Shown one piece after another: positions 8,157 through 15,129 of a DNA stretch of 37,718 nucleotides. Numbering within the stretch: position 1 is the first letter of the stretch; the number at the start of each line of letters is the position of its first letter. A program made the position numbers and the translations under genes. A model generated the notes under the pieces. The model did no database searches and was not told where the DNA came from. It saw only the letters and a program-made list of their open reading frames with translations. The DNA is from Mogibacterium sp. (lineage in GTDB: Bacteria > Bacillota > Clostridia > Peptostreptococcales > Anaerovoracaceae): positions 1 to 37,718 of the forward strand of contig JAFWMD010000021.1 in the NCBI GenBank assembly GCA_017510725.1. The letters run 5' to 3'.

Positions 8157-9179
8157 TCAGTACTTGTTGTGCACCTTTTCAGCGAAGCACATCACATCCT
8201 TGATATTGATCTCGGTCCCGTCATCGAGCACCGCCCTGCCGCTCATCTTACCGAAAACCTGGTGCTGGTCAGATACGATAACCTTGTAGTCAAGGCACGC
8301 CGCCCTGTCGAGCACCGGTTCAAAAGTCATCTCGAAACGGCCGTCCGAAGACGTGAACTTCCATGTGTCCATATAGCTGTTTTCAGGGATCACGAATTCA
8401 ACATCATCGAGCTTGTGCGCCTTGCCGTTCCAGAACAGCATGTTCTCGGAGGCCGCACTTGTATCGCCAAAGCCGTATCCGATGTTCCATCCGAAGCTGT
8501 TGCCGTCAACATCGGCATTACCGGAGCCCCAGAACCAGGTATTATCGTACGTCCATACGCCTCTTCCCCAATCGAGAGTACCGAAATCAGCTGCTGGATC
8601 GAAATGGTATTTTTTCCCGTCAAAGCTGATATATCCGGAAGCCCTCATGCAGTTGATTTTCTGGTTATAGTAGAAAGCATGCTTTTCAGGCCATGGAGTC
8701 GCTATGACCATAGAATCCATCGGCGGCTGCTCAAGCACGATTTCAGCATCAAGAGGCTTGCCATCCATGAAATTATCGAAATGACACTTCAGATGCCTCG
8801 TCTGATACTTGACCTCGAAGCTCATCTGAAGTCTTTTGTCGCTGTATCTGGTAGTGCCGTATGATGAATCATTTGGCAGGCCCAGCTTTCCCATCGGGAA
8901 CGCGTTGAGCACTGTTTCGGTGTGCTCCCAGGGTTCATCTCCGAACACGAGCAGCGATACTGACTGCAGACCGATGTAGCCATCGTCTGAGATAGTGAAT
9001 GCAGCTGCAAAGTCCTTGTTAACGACAAGATAGTAATCCCATTCCTTTATACGGAATGCAGGCGCCTTGATATCATCCCGGCGGTATTTCTGCACAAGAC
9101 TCCTCGACCATCCCGGCTCTCTCAGTTCACCTTTTTCATCAAGCAGCAGCTGCACCTTAGTCACTTCGTGATTTCTCAT
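8157..9179 (-). CDS. DUF2804 domain-containing protein
   Basis: 340 residues that fit DUF2804 along the whole length: the N-terminal 'LLDEKGELREPGWS' segment, the central FDWGRGVW-like block (here GTLDWGRGVW) and WNIGYGFGD. The function of the family is not established; its beta-rich sequence recalls lipocalin/AttH-like hydroxyneurosporene synthase folds. No signal peptide or membrane segment is seen. I start it at 9179 (MRNHEV): GGTGA sits 5 nt upstream, the family N-terminus begins there, and it leaves 19 nt after the DUF4298 stop, whereas the earlier Met at 9218 would overlap that gene. Member of the seven-gene operon. Confidence 0.82.
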   Translation of the reverse strand: MRNHEVTKVQLLLDEKGELREPGWSRSLVQKYRRDDIKAPAFRIKEWDYYLVVNKDFAAAFTISDDGYIGLQSVSLLVFGDEPWEHTETVLNAFPMGKLGLPNDSSYGTTRYSDKRLQMSFEVKYQTRHLKCHFDNFMDGKPLDAEIVLEQPPMDSMVIATPWPEKHAFYYNQKINCMRASGYISFDGKKYHFDPAADFGTLDWGRGVWTYDNTWFWGSGNADVDGNSFGWNIGYGFGDTSAASENMLFWNGKAHKLDDVEFVIPENSYMDTWKFTSSDGRFEMTFEPVLDRAACLDYKVIVSDQHQVFGKMSGRAVLDDGTEINIKDVMCFAEKVHNKY

Positions 9180-9198
9180 TACCGTCACCATCTCCCTT

Positions 9199-9516
9199 TC
9201 AGAATCCCTTATTCTCAATGCTTCTGAGCACAGCTCTCTGCATCCTCGCCATCAGCGCGCTGTGATCAGTGATAAGATCATAGACCGCATCTTCGGACAG
9301 GACGCCTCTTTTCAGCTCTGCGGGCAGCTTTCCGGCTTCATCAGCCTCATAATCATCGATCCATTTTGTGCTGCCGTAATAGTTTTCAAGTTTATAATAC
9401 TTGCTCTGTATCTTCTCATATTTATCCATGGCTTCGTCCAGTTCTGCAATGACTGCCCCGGCTTCGTCAAGGTATGATTCCATCTTTTTGATTCTTTCTG
9501 TCTGTGCCTTGCTCAT
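9199..9516 (-). CDS. DUF4298 domain-containing protein
   Basis: 105 residues. The first half is a predicted coiled coil (ERIKKMESYLDEAGAVIAEL and on, heptad-like). It is followed by the diagnostic block ENYYGSTKWIDDYEADEAG and KLPAELKRGVLSEDAVYDLI, which I recognise as DUF4298. No biochemical role is known to me. Highly acidic and soluble, therefore cytosolic. AGAGGTGA lies 7 nt before the ATG, so this gene has its own strong ribosome site inside the operon. It lies 17 nt after the EamA gene stop. Confidence 0.82.
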   Translation of the reverse strand: MSKAQTERIKKMESYLDEAGAVIAELDEAMDKYEKIQSKYYKLENYYGSTKWIDDYEADEAGKLPAELKRGVLSEDAVYDLITDHSALMARMQRAVLRSIENKGF

Positions 9517-9533
9517 GAATTATCACCTCTTTT

Positions 9534-10415
9534 TCATGCCGCTTTTTTATCTCCCGTGAGCTCACTGACCGCAGCAGCTCCAAGTATCATGACAGCTCCG
9601 GCTATTGTATATATATTGACCGGCTCCTTCAGGAAAAATGCCGATAACATAACCGCCTCCACAGGATCGATGTAACTGAGAATACCGACGGTCTGTGTCG
9701 GCAGTTTATTGACTGCATCAAAGTAAATTATGTATCCGATGCCGGTGTGCAGCACTCCGAGAATCAGCAGACAGATGATTCCTGTCGCAGTGATGCTCAC
9801 TTCACCGAAAGCTCCGGTCGCTGCAGAATACGGCATCATTATTACCGACACCAGTGCAAGCTGCATTATCGTGGTATTGACCGGAGATATGTCCTTCATA
9901 TACTTGTTGATCAGCACAACCATGGCATAGAAGAACCCTCCGGACACTCCGAAGATTACACCTTTCAGTTCTGAGATGTGCAGTCCTGTCTGGAGGACTC
10001 CCGAAACCAGAACCATACCGCAGAAGGCGACTGCTACACAGCAGAGCTTTTTCAGCGTAAGCCTTTCTTTAAGAACGACCGCTCCTGCAAGTATGTAGAA
10101 GACCGGCTGCATATAATAGCAAAGGGTCCCGGTTGCTATTGTCGTATATTTATAAGCCTCGAACTGGCATATCCAGTTGCAGCACATCAGGATCGAACTC
10201 AGCAGCAGCCACCAGATGTTTCTTCTGATAGCAGCAGTATCCGGCTTTTCTTTCCGGGCACCAAGCAATATAAGTATCGTAATGACCCCAAAGAAAGCGC
10301 GCCCAAGACAAATGATACTCGACGGCATATTGATGTATCTCGTCAGAGTACCGATAGTGCCGAAGAGCAGCATTGTAAATATCAGCTGAAGTCTGGATTT
10401 ATTGATTTCGCCCAT
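9534..10415 (-). CDS. DMT-superfamily transporter with two EamA domains
   Basis: 293 residues with about ten hydrophobic helices in two repeats (residues about 7-140 and 150-285). The EamA signature is seen in each half: a Pro/Gly-rich last helix pair (LCYYMQPVFYILAGAVVLKE and YIDPVEAVMLSAFFLKEP). Such proteins export or import small metabolites, often amino acids; the substrate is unknown. It sits between msrA and the DUF4298 gene with gaps of 20 and 17 nt. GAAGGGG lies just before the start. A second EamA protein at 36433 is only distantly similar by eye. Confidence 0.85.
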   Translation of the reverse strand: MGEINKSRLQLIFTMLLFGTIGTLTRYINMPSSIICLGRAFFGVITILILLGARKEKPDTAAIRRNIWWLLLSSILMCCNWICQFEAYKYTTIATGTLCYYMQPVFYILAGAVVLKERLTLKKLCCVAVAFCGMVLVSGVLQTGLHISELKGVIFGVSGGFFYAMVVLINKYMKDISPVNTTIMQLALVSVIMMPYSAATGAFGEVSITATGIICLLILGVLHTGIGYIIYFDAVNKLPTQTVGILSYIDPVEAVMLSAFFLKEPVNIYTIAGAVMILGAAAVSELTGDKKAA

Positions 10416-10435
10416 ACCCCTTCTGTCAGTTCCGT

Positions 10436-10930
10436 TTACTTTTTACCGGAGAGAGTGAAAAATTCCGCCGGTATGTGACAGTAGCCAGCAGGATTCCTGT
10501 CCAGGTACTTCTGGTGGTATTCCTCTGCAGTGAAGAAATTCTCAAGCGGTTTAACCTCCACTGCGAGAGCCTGTCCAACCAGAGCTTCCTCTTCATCGAA
10601 AGCCTTCCGGATGATCTCAAGCATGTCCGGGTCACTGTAATAAATGCCCGTGCGGTACTGTATCCCCACATCATGGCCCTGCCTGTTGACCGATGTAGGA
10701 TCGATCACCATAAAATAGTACTTTATCAGCTGTTCGAGACTGATAACGCTTTCATTAAACTCCACCAGTACGGTCTCTGCATGTCCGCTGCTTGCACAGA
10801 CGTCCTCATATGATGGCGCATCATCAGGACCGTTCGCATAACCTACTTCCGTCCTTGTCACTCCGTCAAACTGGTCGAAGTACTTCTGAGTCCCCCAGAA
10901 GCATCCTCCCGCAAAATATATTGTCTTCAT
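10436..10930 (-). CDS. msrA: Peptide-methionine (S)-S-oxide reductase
   Basis: 164 residues, usual for MsrA, which repairs the S-epimer of methionine sulfoxide in proteins using thioredoxin. The catalytic Cys10 stands in the diagnostic GGCFWGTQKYFDQFDGV, followed by TEVGYANG, HAETVLVEF and QYRTGIYY. FFTAEEYHQKYLDRNP and GYCHIP form the C-terminal part; that Cys is a candidate resolving residue. No MsrB domain is fused and no msrB gene is in the window. GGGAGA lies 7 nt before the start. Its operon also encodes the free-methionine (R)-sulfoxide reductase, so free and protein-bound methionine are both covered. Confidence 0.96.
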   Translation of the reverse strand: MKTIYFAGGCFWGTQKYFDQFDGVTRTEVGYANGPDDAPSYEDVCASSGHAETVLVEFNESVISLEQLIKYYFMVIDPTSVNRQGHDVGIQYRTGIYYSDPDMLEIIRKAFDEEEALVGQALAVEVKPLENFFTAEEYHQKYLDRNPAGYCHIPAEFFTLSGKK

Positions 10931-10942
10931 CGGCAGTTCTCC

Positions 10943-11479
10943 CTAAAGCATTATGATCTCAGGTTTATGCTTTTCGGCAGGCAGGAAGTTATTGATAAGC
11001 TGCTTGGTCTTGAATCTCAGGTGCGAGGTGTTTGCTCCAGGATTGCACGCAAACCATTCAGCATCTGCCACTGCCTTGTCGATTACGACTTTTACCTTTC
11101 CTTCAGGATCATTGAGTATGCCCATGACTGATGCCTCTCCCGGTGTGAGTCCTATAACATTTTTCATGTCCTCAGGTGAAGCAAACGAGACTCTGGCTGT
11201 ACGCATCATCGCAGCAAACAGCTTTGAGTCAAATCTCTTGTTTGCAGGCAGTATAACGAGGAAGAACTGCGTCTTCTGCCGGTTGCACACTACGATCGTT
11301 TTACGGATCTCTGCTCCTAGTTTTTCAGAGATCTCAACGCACTCCTCCATGGCTTCGACCGTGTCGTTATCGACCCTTTCGTATTTTATGTTTAGTCTCT
11401 CCAGTTCCTGATATGTCCTGGTTTCAAGAGCTCCGCGTTCGTCCTGCGGTGCAGTCGTCATTACTTCGCTGATAAACAT
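10943..11479 (-). CDS. ProX/YbaK-like aminoacyl-tRNA deacylase (prolyl-tRNA synthetase-associated domain)
   Basis: 178 residues. The YbaK/ProX editing-domain fold is read from KTIVVCNRQKTQFFLVILPA (beta strands plus the Lys found in the active site of the family), then GLTPGEASVMGIL and the C-terminal block WFACNPGANTSHLRFKTKQL with HKPEI. This is the PrdX-type variant of prolyl-tRNA synthetase-associated domains, which hydrolyse mischarged Ala- or Cys-tRNA(Pro). Free-standing, not fused to ProS. GGAGG lies 6 nt before the start, and only 1 nt separates it from the preceding gene's stop. Its place beside two methionine-sulfoxide reductases suggests a translation-quality function under oxidative stress (inference). 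Confidence 0.83.
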   Translation of the reverse strand: MFISEVMTTAPQDERGALETRTYQELERLNIKYERVDNDTVEAMEECVEISEKLGAEIRKTIVVCNRQKTQFFLVILPANKRFDSKLFAAMMRTARVSFASPEDMKNVIGLTPGEASVMGILNDPEGKVKVVIDKAVADAEWFACNPGANTSHLRFKTKQLINNFLPAEKHKPEIIML

Positions 11480-11480
11480 C

Positions 11481-11945
11481 TCATTCCTCCCTTTTTATAG
11501 ATGCTGTGGATTCCAGTATGCGCACAAAATCTTCAAATCCGGCCTTGTCCTCTTCAGAAAACCTGCCAAGCTTCGGACTGTCTATGTCGAGCACTCCGTA
11601 AACCGAGCCTCCGGAGTGTATAGGTACTACGATCTCTGAATTGCTGGCTGAGTCACAGGCGATATGCCCCGGAAACTTATGAACGTCTTTTACAAGCTGC
11701 GTTCTGTCTTCAGCAACTGCAGTCCCGCATACACCTTTCCCGACTTCGATGACCGTGCATGCAGGCTTTCCCTGAAACGGCCCAAGCTGCAGCTTCCCGT
11801 CTTTCACCAGATAAAAGCCCGCCCAGTTGATATCCTCAAGCGTTTCCCAGATAAGTGCAGCGGCATTTGACAGTACTGTCATATCCCAGGCAACCCCCTC
11901 TGACAGGCTCTCAAGCTGTCTGCACATCAGATCATAATCAGTCAT
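11481..11945 (-). CDS. Free methionine-(R)-sulfoxide reductase (GAF domain, fRMsr)
   Basis: 154 residues, a single GAF domain. It reduces the R-epimer of free methionine sulfoxide. The three redox Cys of the family are present: Cys63 in GPFQGKPAC, Cys73 in GKGVCGTAV and Cys97 in GHIACDSAS. Their spacing (10 and 24) equals that of the E. coli enzyme as I recall it (C84, C94, C118). The motif SNSEIVVPI closes the pocket. First gene of the seven-gene operon. The ribosome site is weak (AGAAGGG 8 nt before ATG), and a structured leader of about 115 nt precedes it. Confidence 0.94.
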   Translation of the reverse strand: MTDYDLMCRQLESLSEGVAWDMTVLSNAAALIWETLEDINWAGFYLVKDGKLQLGPFQGKPACTVIEVGKGVCGTAVAEDRTQLVKDVHKFPGHIACDSASNSEIVVPIHSGGSVYGVLDIDSPKLGRFSEEDKAGFEDFVRILESTASIKREE

Positions 11946-12005
11946 TTCATATACCCTTCTGTTTTAACTTTGCATTAAACAAATACACAGTTATTTTATC
12001 AAAAC

Positions 12006-12053
12006 GTGTGAGAATACCCCTGTCCTCTATAGGCAGTGGGATGAATCACACAC
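12006..12053 (-). promoter_or_regulatory. Structured 5' leader of the methionine-sulfoxide-repair operon
   Basis: On the minus strand, starting about 9 nt after the predicted transcription start, GTGTGTGA (12053-12046) pairs with TCTCACAC (12013-12006) except for one U-U. Inside it, CCCACTGCCT (12040-12031) pairs with AGGACAGGGG (12026-12017) except for two bulged A, around the loop ATAG. GTTTTGATAAAA follows. It matches no riboswitch I recognise; it could be a terminator-like switch or a stabiliser. Confidence 0.45.
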
Positions 12054-12068
12054 CTTTTTCCAATAATT

Positions 12069-12097
12069 AGTATAATACCGAGGCTCACATCGCTCAA
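12069..12097 (-). promoter_or_regulatory. Promoter of the seven-gene operon 11945-7421
   Basis: Minus strand TTGAGC (12097-12092), a 17-nt spacer and TATACT (12074-12069). All gaps between the seven downstream genes are 20 nt or less, so this is probably the only promoter. Confidence 0.6.
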
Positions 12098-12102
12098 GTC
12101 CC

Positions 12103-12126
12103 GGTCAGCACGGATCCGCCCTGACC
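12103..12126. repeat. Inverted repeat near the presumed left end of the TnpB element
   Basis: GGTCAG (12103-12108) and CTGACC (12121-12126) are perfect inverted arms, and the loop itself contains the palindrome CGGATCCG (12111-12118). A further 12-nt palindrome, CGGGCCGGCCCG, lies at 12206-12217. Imperfect hairpins mark IS200/IS605 left ends, but the exact left boundary cannot be fixed from one copy. Confidence 0.4.
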
Positions 12127-12144
12127 AAAATCACAAACAAATGT

Positions 12145-12173
12145 TTGAACATGCATGCCTTGAATGGTATAAT
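12145..12173 (+). promoter_or_regulatory. Promoter upstream of tnpB
   Basis: TTGAAC (12145-12150), a 17-nt spacer and a consensus TATAAT (12168-12173). The expected start near 12180 gives a leader of about 110 nt before tnpB. The -35 box overlaps a small hairpin CAAAC-AAAT-GTTTG (12134-12147). Confidence 0.65.
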
Positions 12174-12237
12174 AAGAGCAACTTAAGAATGATTCAACCC
12201 GTTTCCGGGCCGGCCCGTTGCAGGCAGGAGTGCATCA

Positions 12238-12277
12238 GGATATGCGTGATACAAGACACGCGTATCCTTCTTTTTTT
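12238..12277 (+). terminator. Intrinsic terminator inside the tnpB leader
   Basis: GGATATGCGTG (12238-12248) and CACGCGTATCC (12257-12267) form an 11-bp stem with one T-G pair around an 8-nt loop, followed by TTCTTTTTTTC. It ends only 14 nt before the tnpB start codon and lies downstream of the promoter. It should therefore stop most transcripts before tnpB, or serve as an attenuator or insulator. Confidence 0.75.
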
Positions 12278-12291
12278 CAGAGGTAGAAACC

Positions 12292-13395
12292 ATGACACGT
12301 ATCAGAGGCTACAAATACAGAGCATATCCAGATAAGAAGCAGCGGGAGTTCTTTGAAAGGACCTTCGGCTGCTGCCGCTTCGTGTACAACTACTATCTCG
12401 AAGCAAAGCAGCAGATCTGGAATGAGTGGCACGATACACTGAGCTATTCAGAAATGAGCAAGGACCTATCACACGTCCTCAAGAAAGAGAATGCATGGCT
12501 CAAAGAAGCGGACAGCATAGCTCTTCAGCAGTCACTGAGACATCTCGACAGAGCATACGACAACTTCTTCAAAAGGCGCGGAGGATATCCTAAGTTCAAG
12601 AGAAAGAGATCAGCTCAGAGCTACCGCACGATGAGCGGGAACGGGAACATCTCGATAGAAGGAAACATGATTAATCTGCCTAAGGCAGGCTATGTGAAGA
12701 TAGTAAACACAAGGATCTTCGAAGGGCGCATCATCAGCGCGACAGTATCCAGGACAGCAAGCGACAGATACTACATATCCCTCCAGGTGGAAGAAGAATT
12801 TGAGGTGCTGCCGAACAAGGGAGGAGAGATAGGCATAGATACAGGACTCAAATCTCTGTATACTGACTCCGACGCAAATTCAGTCATCAACCCGAAGGCT
12901 TTTGCTAAGCACGAGAAGAGGATCAGGCGTCTGCAGAGAAGCCTTTCGAGGAAGCAGAAAGGATCAAGGAACAGAGAAAAGGCAAGAAAGAAGCTGGCCA
13001 TAGAACACGAGAAAGTATCGAACATCAGGAACGACTTCCAGCACAAGATCAGCTACAGGCTGGCGAACGAGAACCAAGTCGTCTGCATAGAGGATCTTGA
13101 TGTGAAGGGAATGATGGCTGACCACAGGCTGGCAAAAGCGATAACTGACGCATCATGGTCCAGATTCTACAGAAAGCTCGAATACAAGATGGCTGATCAC
13201 GGAGGCGTGCTCATAAGGGTACCTAAGACATACCCTTCCAGCCAGAGGTGCAGCTGCTGCGGGAAGATAAACCACAAGGTCAGAGACCTCTCTGTACGCA
13301 GGTGGACATGTCCTGTTTGCGGAGCAGAACATGACCGTGACATCAATGCCGCAAAGAACATACTTGAAAAAGGCCTTGAGATGCTTGCATCTTAG
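12292..13395 (+). CDS. tnpB: TnpB RNA-guided nuclease (IS200/IS605-type, IS1341-like element)
   Basis: 367 residues, normal for TnpB, an RNA-guided DNA endonuclease ancestral to Cas12. The N-terminal OrfB helix-turn-helix region (residues 1-60) begins with the familiar RGYKYRAYPDKKQ. The RuvC triad is intact: Asp183 in EIGIDTGLKSL, Glu267 in VVCIEDLDVKGM and Asp350 in HDRDINAAKNI. The C4 zinc ribbon is complete (Cys320, Cys323, Cys340, Cys343). GAGGT lies 7 nt before ATG. No tnpA (Y1 transposase) is present in the window, so the element would depend on a transposase elsewhere. The 3' end runs into an omega-RNA. Intact active site and reading frame suggest a functional nuclease. Confidence 0.96.
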   Translation: MTRIRGYKYRAYPDKKQREFFERTFGCCRFVYNYYLEAKQQIWNEWHDTLSYSEMSKDLSHVLKKENAWLKEADSIALQQSLRHLDRAYDNFFKRRGGYPKFKRKRSAQSYRTMSGNGNISIEGNMINLPKAGYVKIVNTRIFEGRIISATVSRTASDRYYISLQVEEEFEVLPNKGGEIGIDTGLKSLYTDSDANSVINPKAFAKHEKRIRRLQRSLSRKQKGSRNREKARKKLAIEHEKVSNIRNDFQHKISYRLANENQVVCIEDLDVKGMMADHRLAKAITDASWSRFYRKLEYKMADHGGVLIRVPKTYPSSQRCSCCGKINHKVRDLSVRRWTCPVCGAEHDRDINAAKNILEKGLEMLAS

Positions 13396-13573
13396 GCCCT
13401 GACAAAAACATAAACTATGTACCGTGGGTCGCACGGGAATCCAAGCCTGTGGAGAGAGTGTAAGACGCTGAATCTTAGGACAAGGCGCAGTTCTCTGTGA
13501 AGCAGGAATCCCCCACCTCTAAGCATTCATGCGTAGGTGGCGGGAACGTTCAACAAAAAAACGGCTGTCTTTC
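13396..13573 (+). ncRNA. Omega-RNA (reRNA) of TnpB with element right end and guide
   Basis: Directly after the tnpB stop is a structured, non-coding stretch with the features of TnpB guide RNAs: a CCGT/ACGG hairpin near 13422-13435 and a terminal stem at the right end. That stem has CCC (13510-13512) plus CCACCT (13513-13518) pairing with AGGTGG (13535-13540) plus GGG (13542-13544). The element ends with TTCAA (13549-13553), which contains the TCAA right-end cleavage motif known from this family. The predicted guide is therefore host DNA from 13554 on. The 5' boundary is uncertain and may lie inside tnpB. Confidence 0.72.
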
Positions 13574-13584
13574 GACAGCCGTTT
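13555..13584 (-). terminator. Intrinsic terminator of the tyrosine phenol-lyase-like gene
   Basis: AAACGGCTGTC (13584-13574 on the minus strand) and GACAGCCGTTT (13569-13559) form a perfect 11-bp stem around a 4-nt loop, followed by TTTT. The TnpB element ends at its U-tract, so the predicted guide RNA (13554-13573) covers half of this hairpin. Confidence 0.85.
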
Positions 13585-13612
13585 ATGCCTACCATTAACA
13601 GTTACGTCTGAT

Positions 13613-15061
13613 CTACTGGTCTTCACCAAAGTCCGCTTTGTATGCGGCAACCAGTTTCTCAGGCCAGTCAGATGTCGCCTCGAGTTTTCCGGTAAAGAAT
13701 CTCAATGTCGCAGGCTCATGCACGAACCTGAGGCCGCCTATCAGATCCCTGTGATCGTATACCCACTTTACTCTGTCTATCACGTATTCAACCTGTGAAA
13801 GTGTGAACACGCGCCTTGGCAGTGCAAGTCTTACAAGCTCCATTGAGGCAAATCTTTCGCTTCCGTCAGCATTCCTTTCTTCGGAAAGCGTACCTCTTTC
13901 CATTCCTCTTATTCCGCCGCACAGATAGAATGCACACACGAGGGCTCCGGCCGGGTATTCCTGCTGAGGTATGTGGGAAACGAATTGGGTTGCATCAACA
14001 TGAGCTCCCAGGCCTCCGGCAGGAGTTATCATCGGTACGCCGTAATCAACCAGCTTGTCGACACAGTACTTTATGAACTGAGGTCCGTGTGAAATGATGT
14101 CCATGTCCATCGACTCATCAAAACCTACAGTCATAGCTTCTATCTCGCGCACCGACATACCGCCGTATGTAAGGAAGCCCTCAAACATAGGAACCAGATC
14201 TTCCATCGAATGGAACAGCTCCTCGTCTCTGACAAGAATGGCTCCGCCGCGCGCGAATCCGAACTTTCTGGCCGAGAAATAGATCATGTCAAACTGATCA
14301 GCAATCTCTCTGGTGATATCACGTACGGACATATCCCTGCGTTCTTCATCACGTACCTTAATGAAGTATAGATTGTCCTGCAGAAGCGATGCGTCGAGTA
14401 CCGACAGTATTCCATGCTTTCTTGCTACAGCACAGGCATCCTTGAAACTCTGTACCGATACAGGCTGACCGCCGATAAGATTCGTTCCGGCCTCCAGTCT
14501 CATGAATGCAACGTTATCTGCACCTTCCTTCTCAATGCAGGCTTCCAGTTTATCAAGGTCGATATCGCCCTTGAACGGAAGATCACTCTGTGATACCAGG
14601 CCTTCGTCCTTTACAAGTTCCTCTACATGACCACCCAGTCTGGTTATGTGGGCCTTGGCCGTTGTGAAATGATAGTTCATGATCACACAGCTTCCCGGCT
14701 TAACGAATCTTGTCGCAAGAATGTTCTCGCACGCCCTTCCCTGATGGGCAGGCAGGCAATATTTCATTCCGAATATTTCCTCAAGCTTGTCCCTCATGCG
14801 AAAGAACGATTCGCTCCCTGCATAGGCATCATCAGGCGTCATCATGCCTGCGAGCATCTGATCGCTCATCGCATTTACACCGGAATCGGTAAGCATATCC
14901 ATGAAGATGTCTCCATTGTGGAGCTGGAAGGTATTGAATCCGGCTTCTCTCATCTTCACGAGTCTCTGTTCTGCAGGCAGCAGCTGAAGCTGCTGAACGA
15001 TCTTGACTTTGTGCATTTCCACAGGAATAGGTTCGTGATCATAAAACTTAATTGCGGGCAT
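13613..15061 (-). CDS. Tyrosine phenol-lyase/tryptophanase family beta-eliminating lyase
   Basis: 482 residues, a PLP enzyme that splits tyrosine to phenol, or tryptophan to indole, plus pyruvate and ammonia. Family blocks: DIFMDMLTDSG (residues 51-61), the PLP phosphate loop PAHQGRACENIL (104-115), Asp223 in VLDAS, the PLP lysine Lys266 in SARKFGFARGG, and ELVRLALPRRVF. Two positions that I recall as separating the enzymes favour tyrosine phenol-lyase: Thr133 in HFTT (Asp in tryptophanase) and Arg388 in MERG (Ile or Val in tryptophanase). Start at 15061 has AAGGAGG 9 nt upstream; the earlier Met at 15097 has none. It is preceded by a tyrosine-codon attenuator (15101-15313), which supports the tyrosine link. 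Many databases would call it tryptophanase. Confidence 0.85.
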   Translation of the reverse strand: MPAIKFYDHEPIPVEMHKVKIVQQLQLLPAEQRLVKMREAGFNTFQLHNGDIFMDMLTDSGVNAMSDQMLAGMMTPDDAYAGSESFFRMRDKLEEIFGMKYCLPAHQGRACENILATRFVKPGSCVIMNYHFTTAKAHITRLGGHVEELVKDEGLVSQSDLPFKGDIDLDKLEACIEKEGADNVAFMRLEAGTNLIGGQPVSVQSFKDACAVARKHGILSVLDASLLQDNLYFIKVRDEERRDMSVRDITREIADQFDMIYFSARKFGFARGGAILVRDEELFHSMEDLVPMFEGFLTYGGMSVREIEAMTVGFDESMDMDIISHGPQFIKYCVDKLVDYGVPMITPAGGLGAHVDATQFVSHIPQQEYPAGALVCAFYLCGGIRGMERGTLSEERNADGSERFASMELVRLALPRRVFTLSQVEYVIDRVKWVYDHRDLIGGLRFVHEPATLRFFTGKLEATSDWPEKLVAAYKADFGEDQ

Positions 15062-15100
15062 TGCAGTATTCCTCCTTACTGTTGATCTCAGTCCCAAAAC

Positions 15101-15129
15101 AAAAGCTCCGCAGCTGCATGCTGCGGAGC
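15101..15129 (-). terminator. Attenuator terminator (segments 3:4) upstream of the lyase gene
   Basis: GCTCCGCAGC (15129-15120) and GCTGCGGAGC (15114-15105) form a perfect 10-bp GC-rich stem around ATGCA, followed by TTTTGTTTT. It lies between the promoter and the coding sequence, 40 nt before the start codon, so it must be bypassed for expression. Confidence 0.9.

Noticed and set aside
8058-8864. Plus-strand open frame of 268 codons across the sirtuin/DUF2804 genes.
   Set aside because: Antisense to two well-supported genes; the translated sequence is low-complexity and resembles no protein.
12292-13395. Calling the TnpB element a complete transposon with its own transposase.
   Set aside because: No Y1 (TnpA) transposase frame of 130-150 residues exists on either strand nearby; only TnpB and its guide RNA are present.
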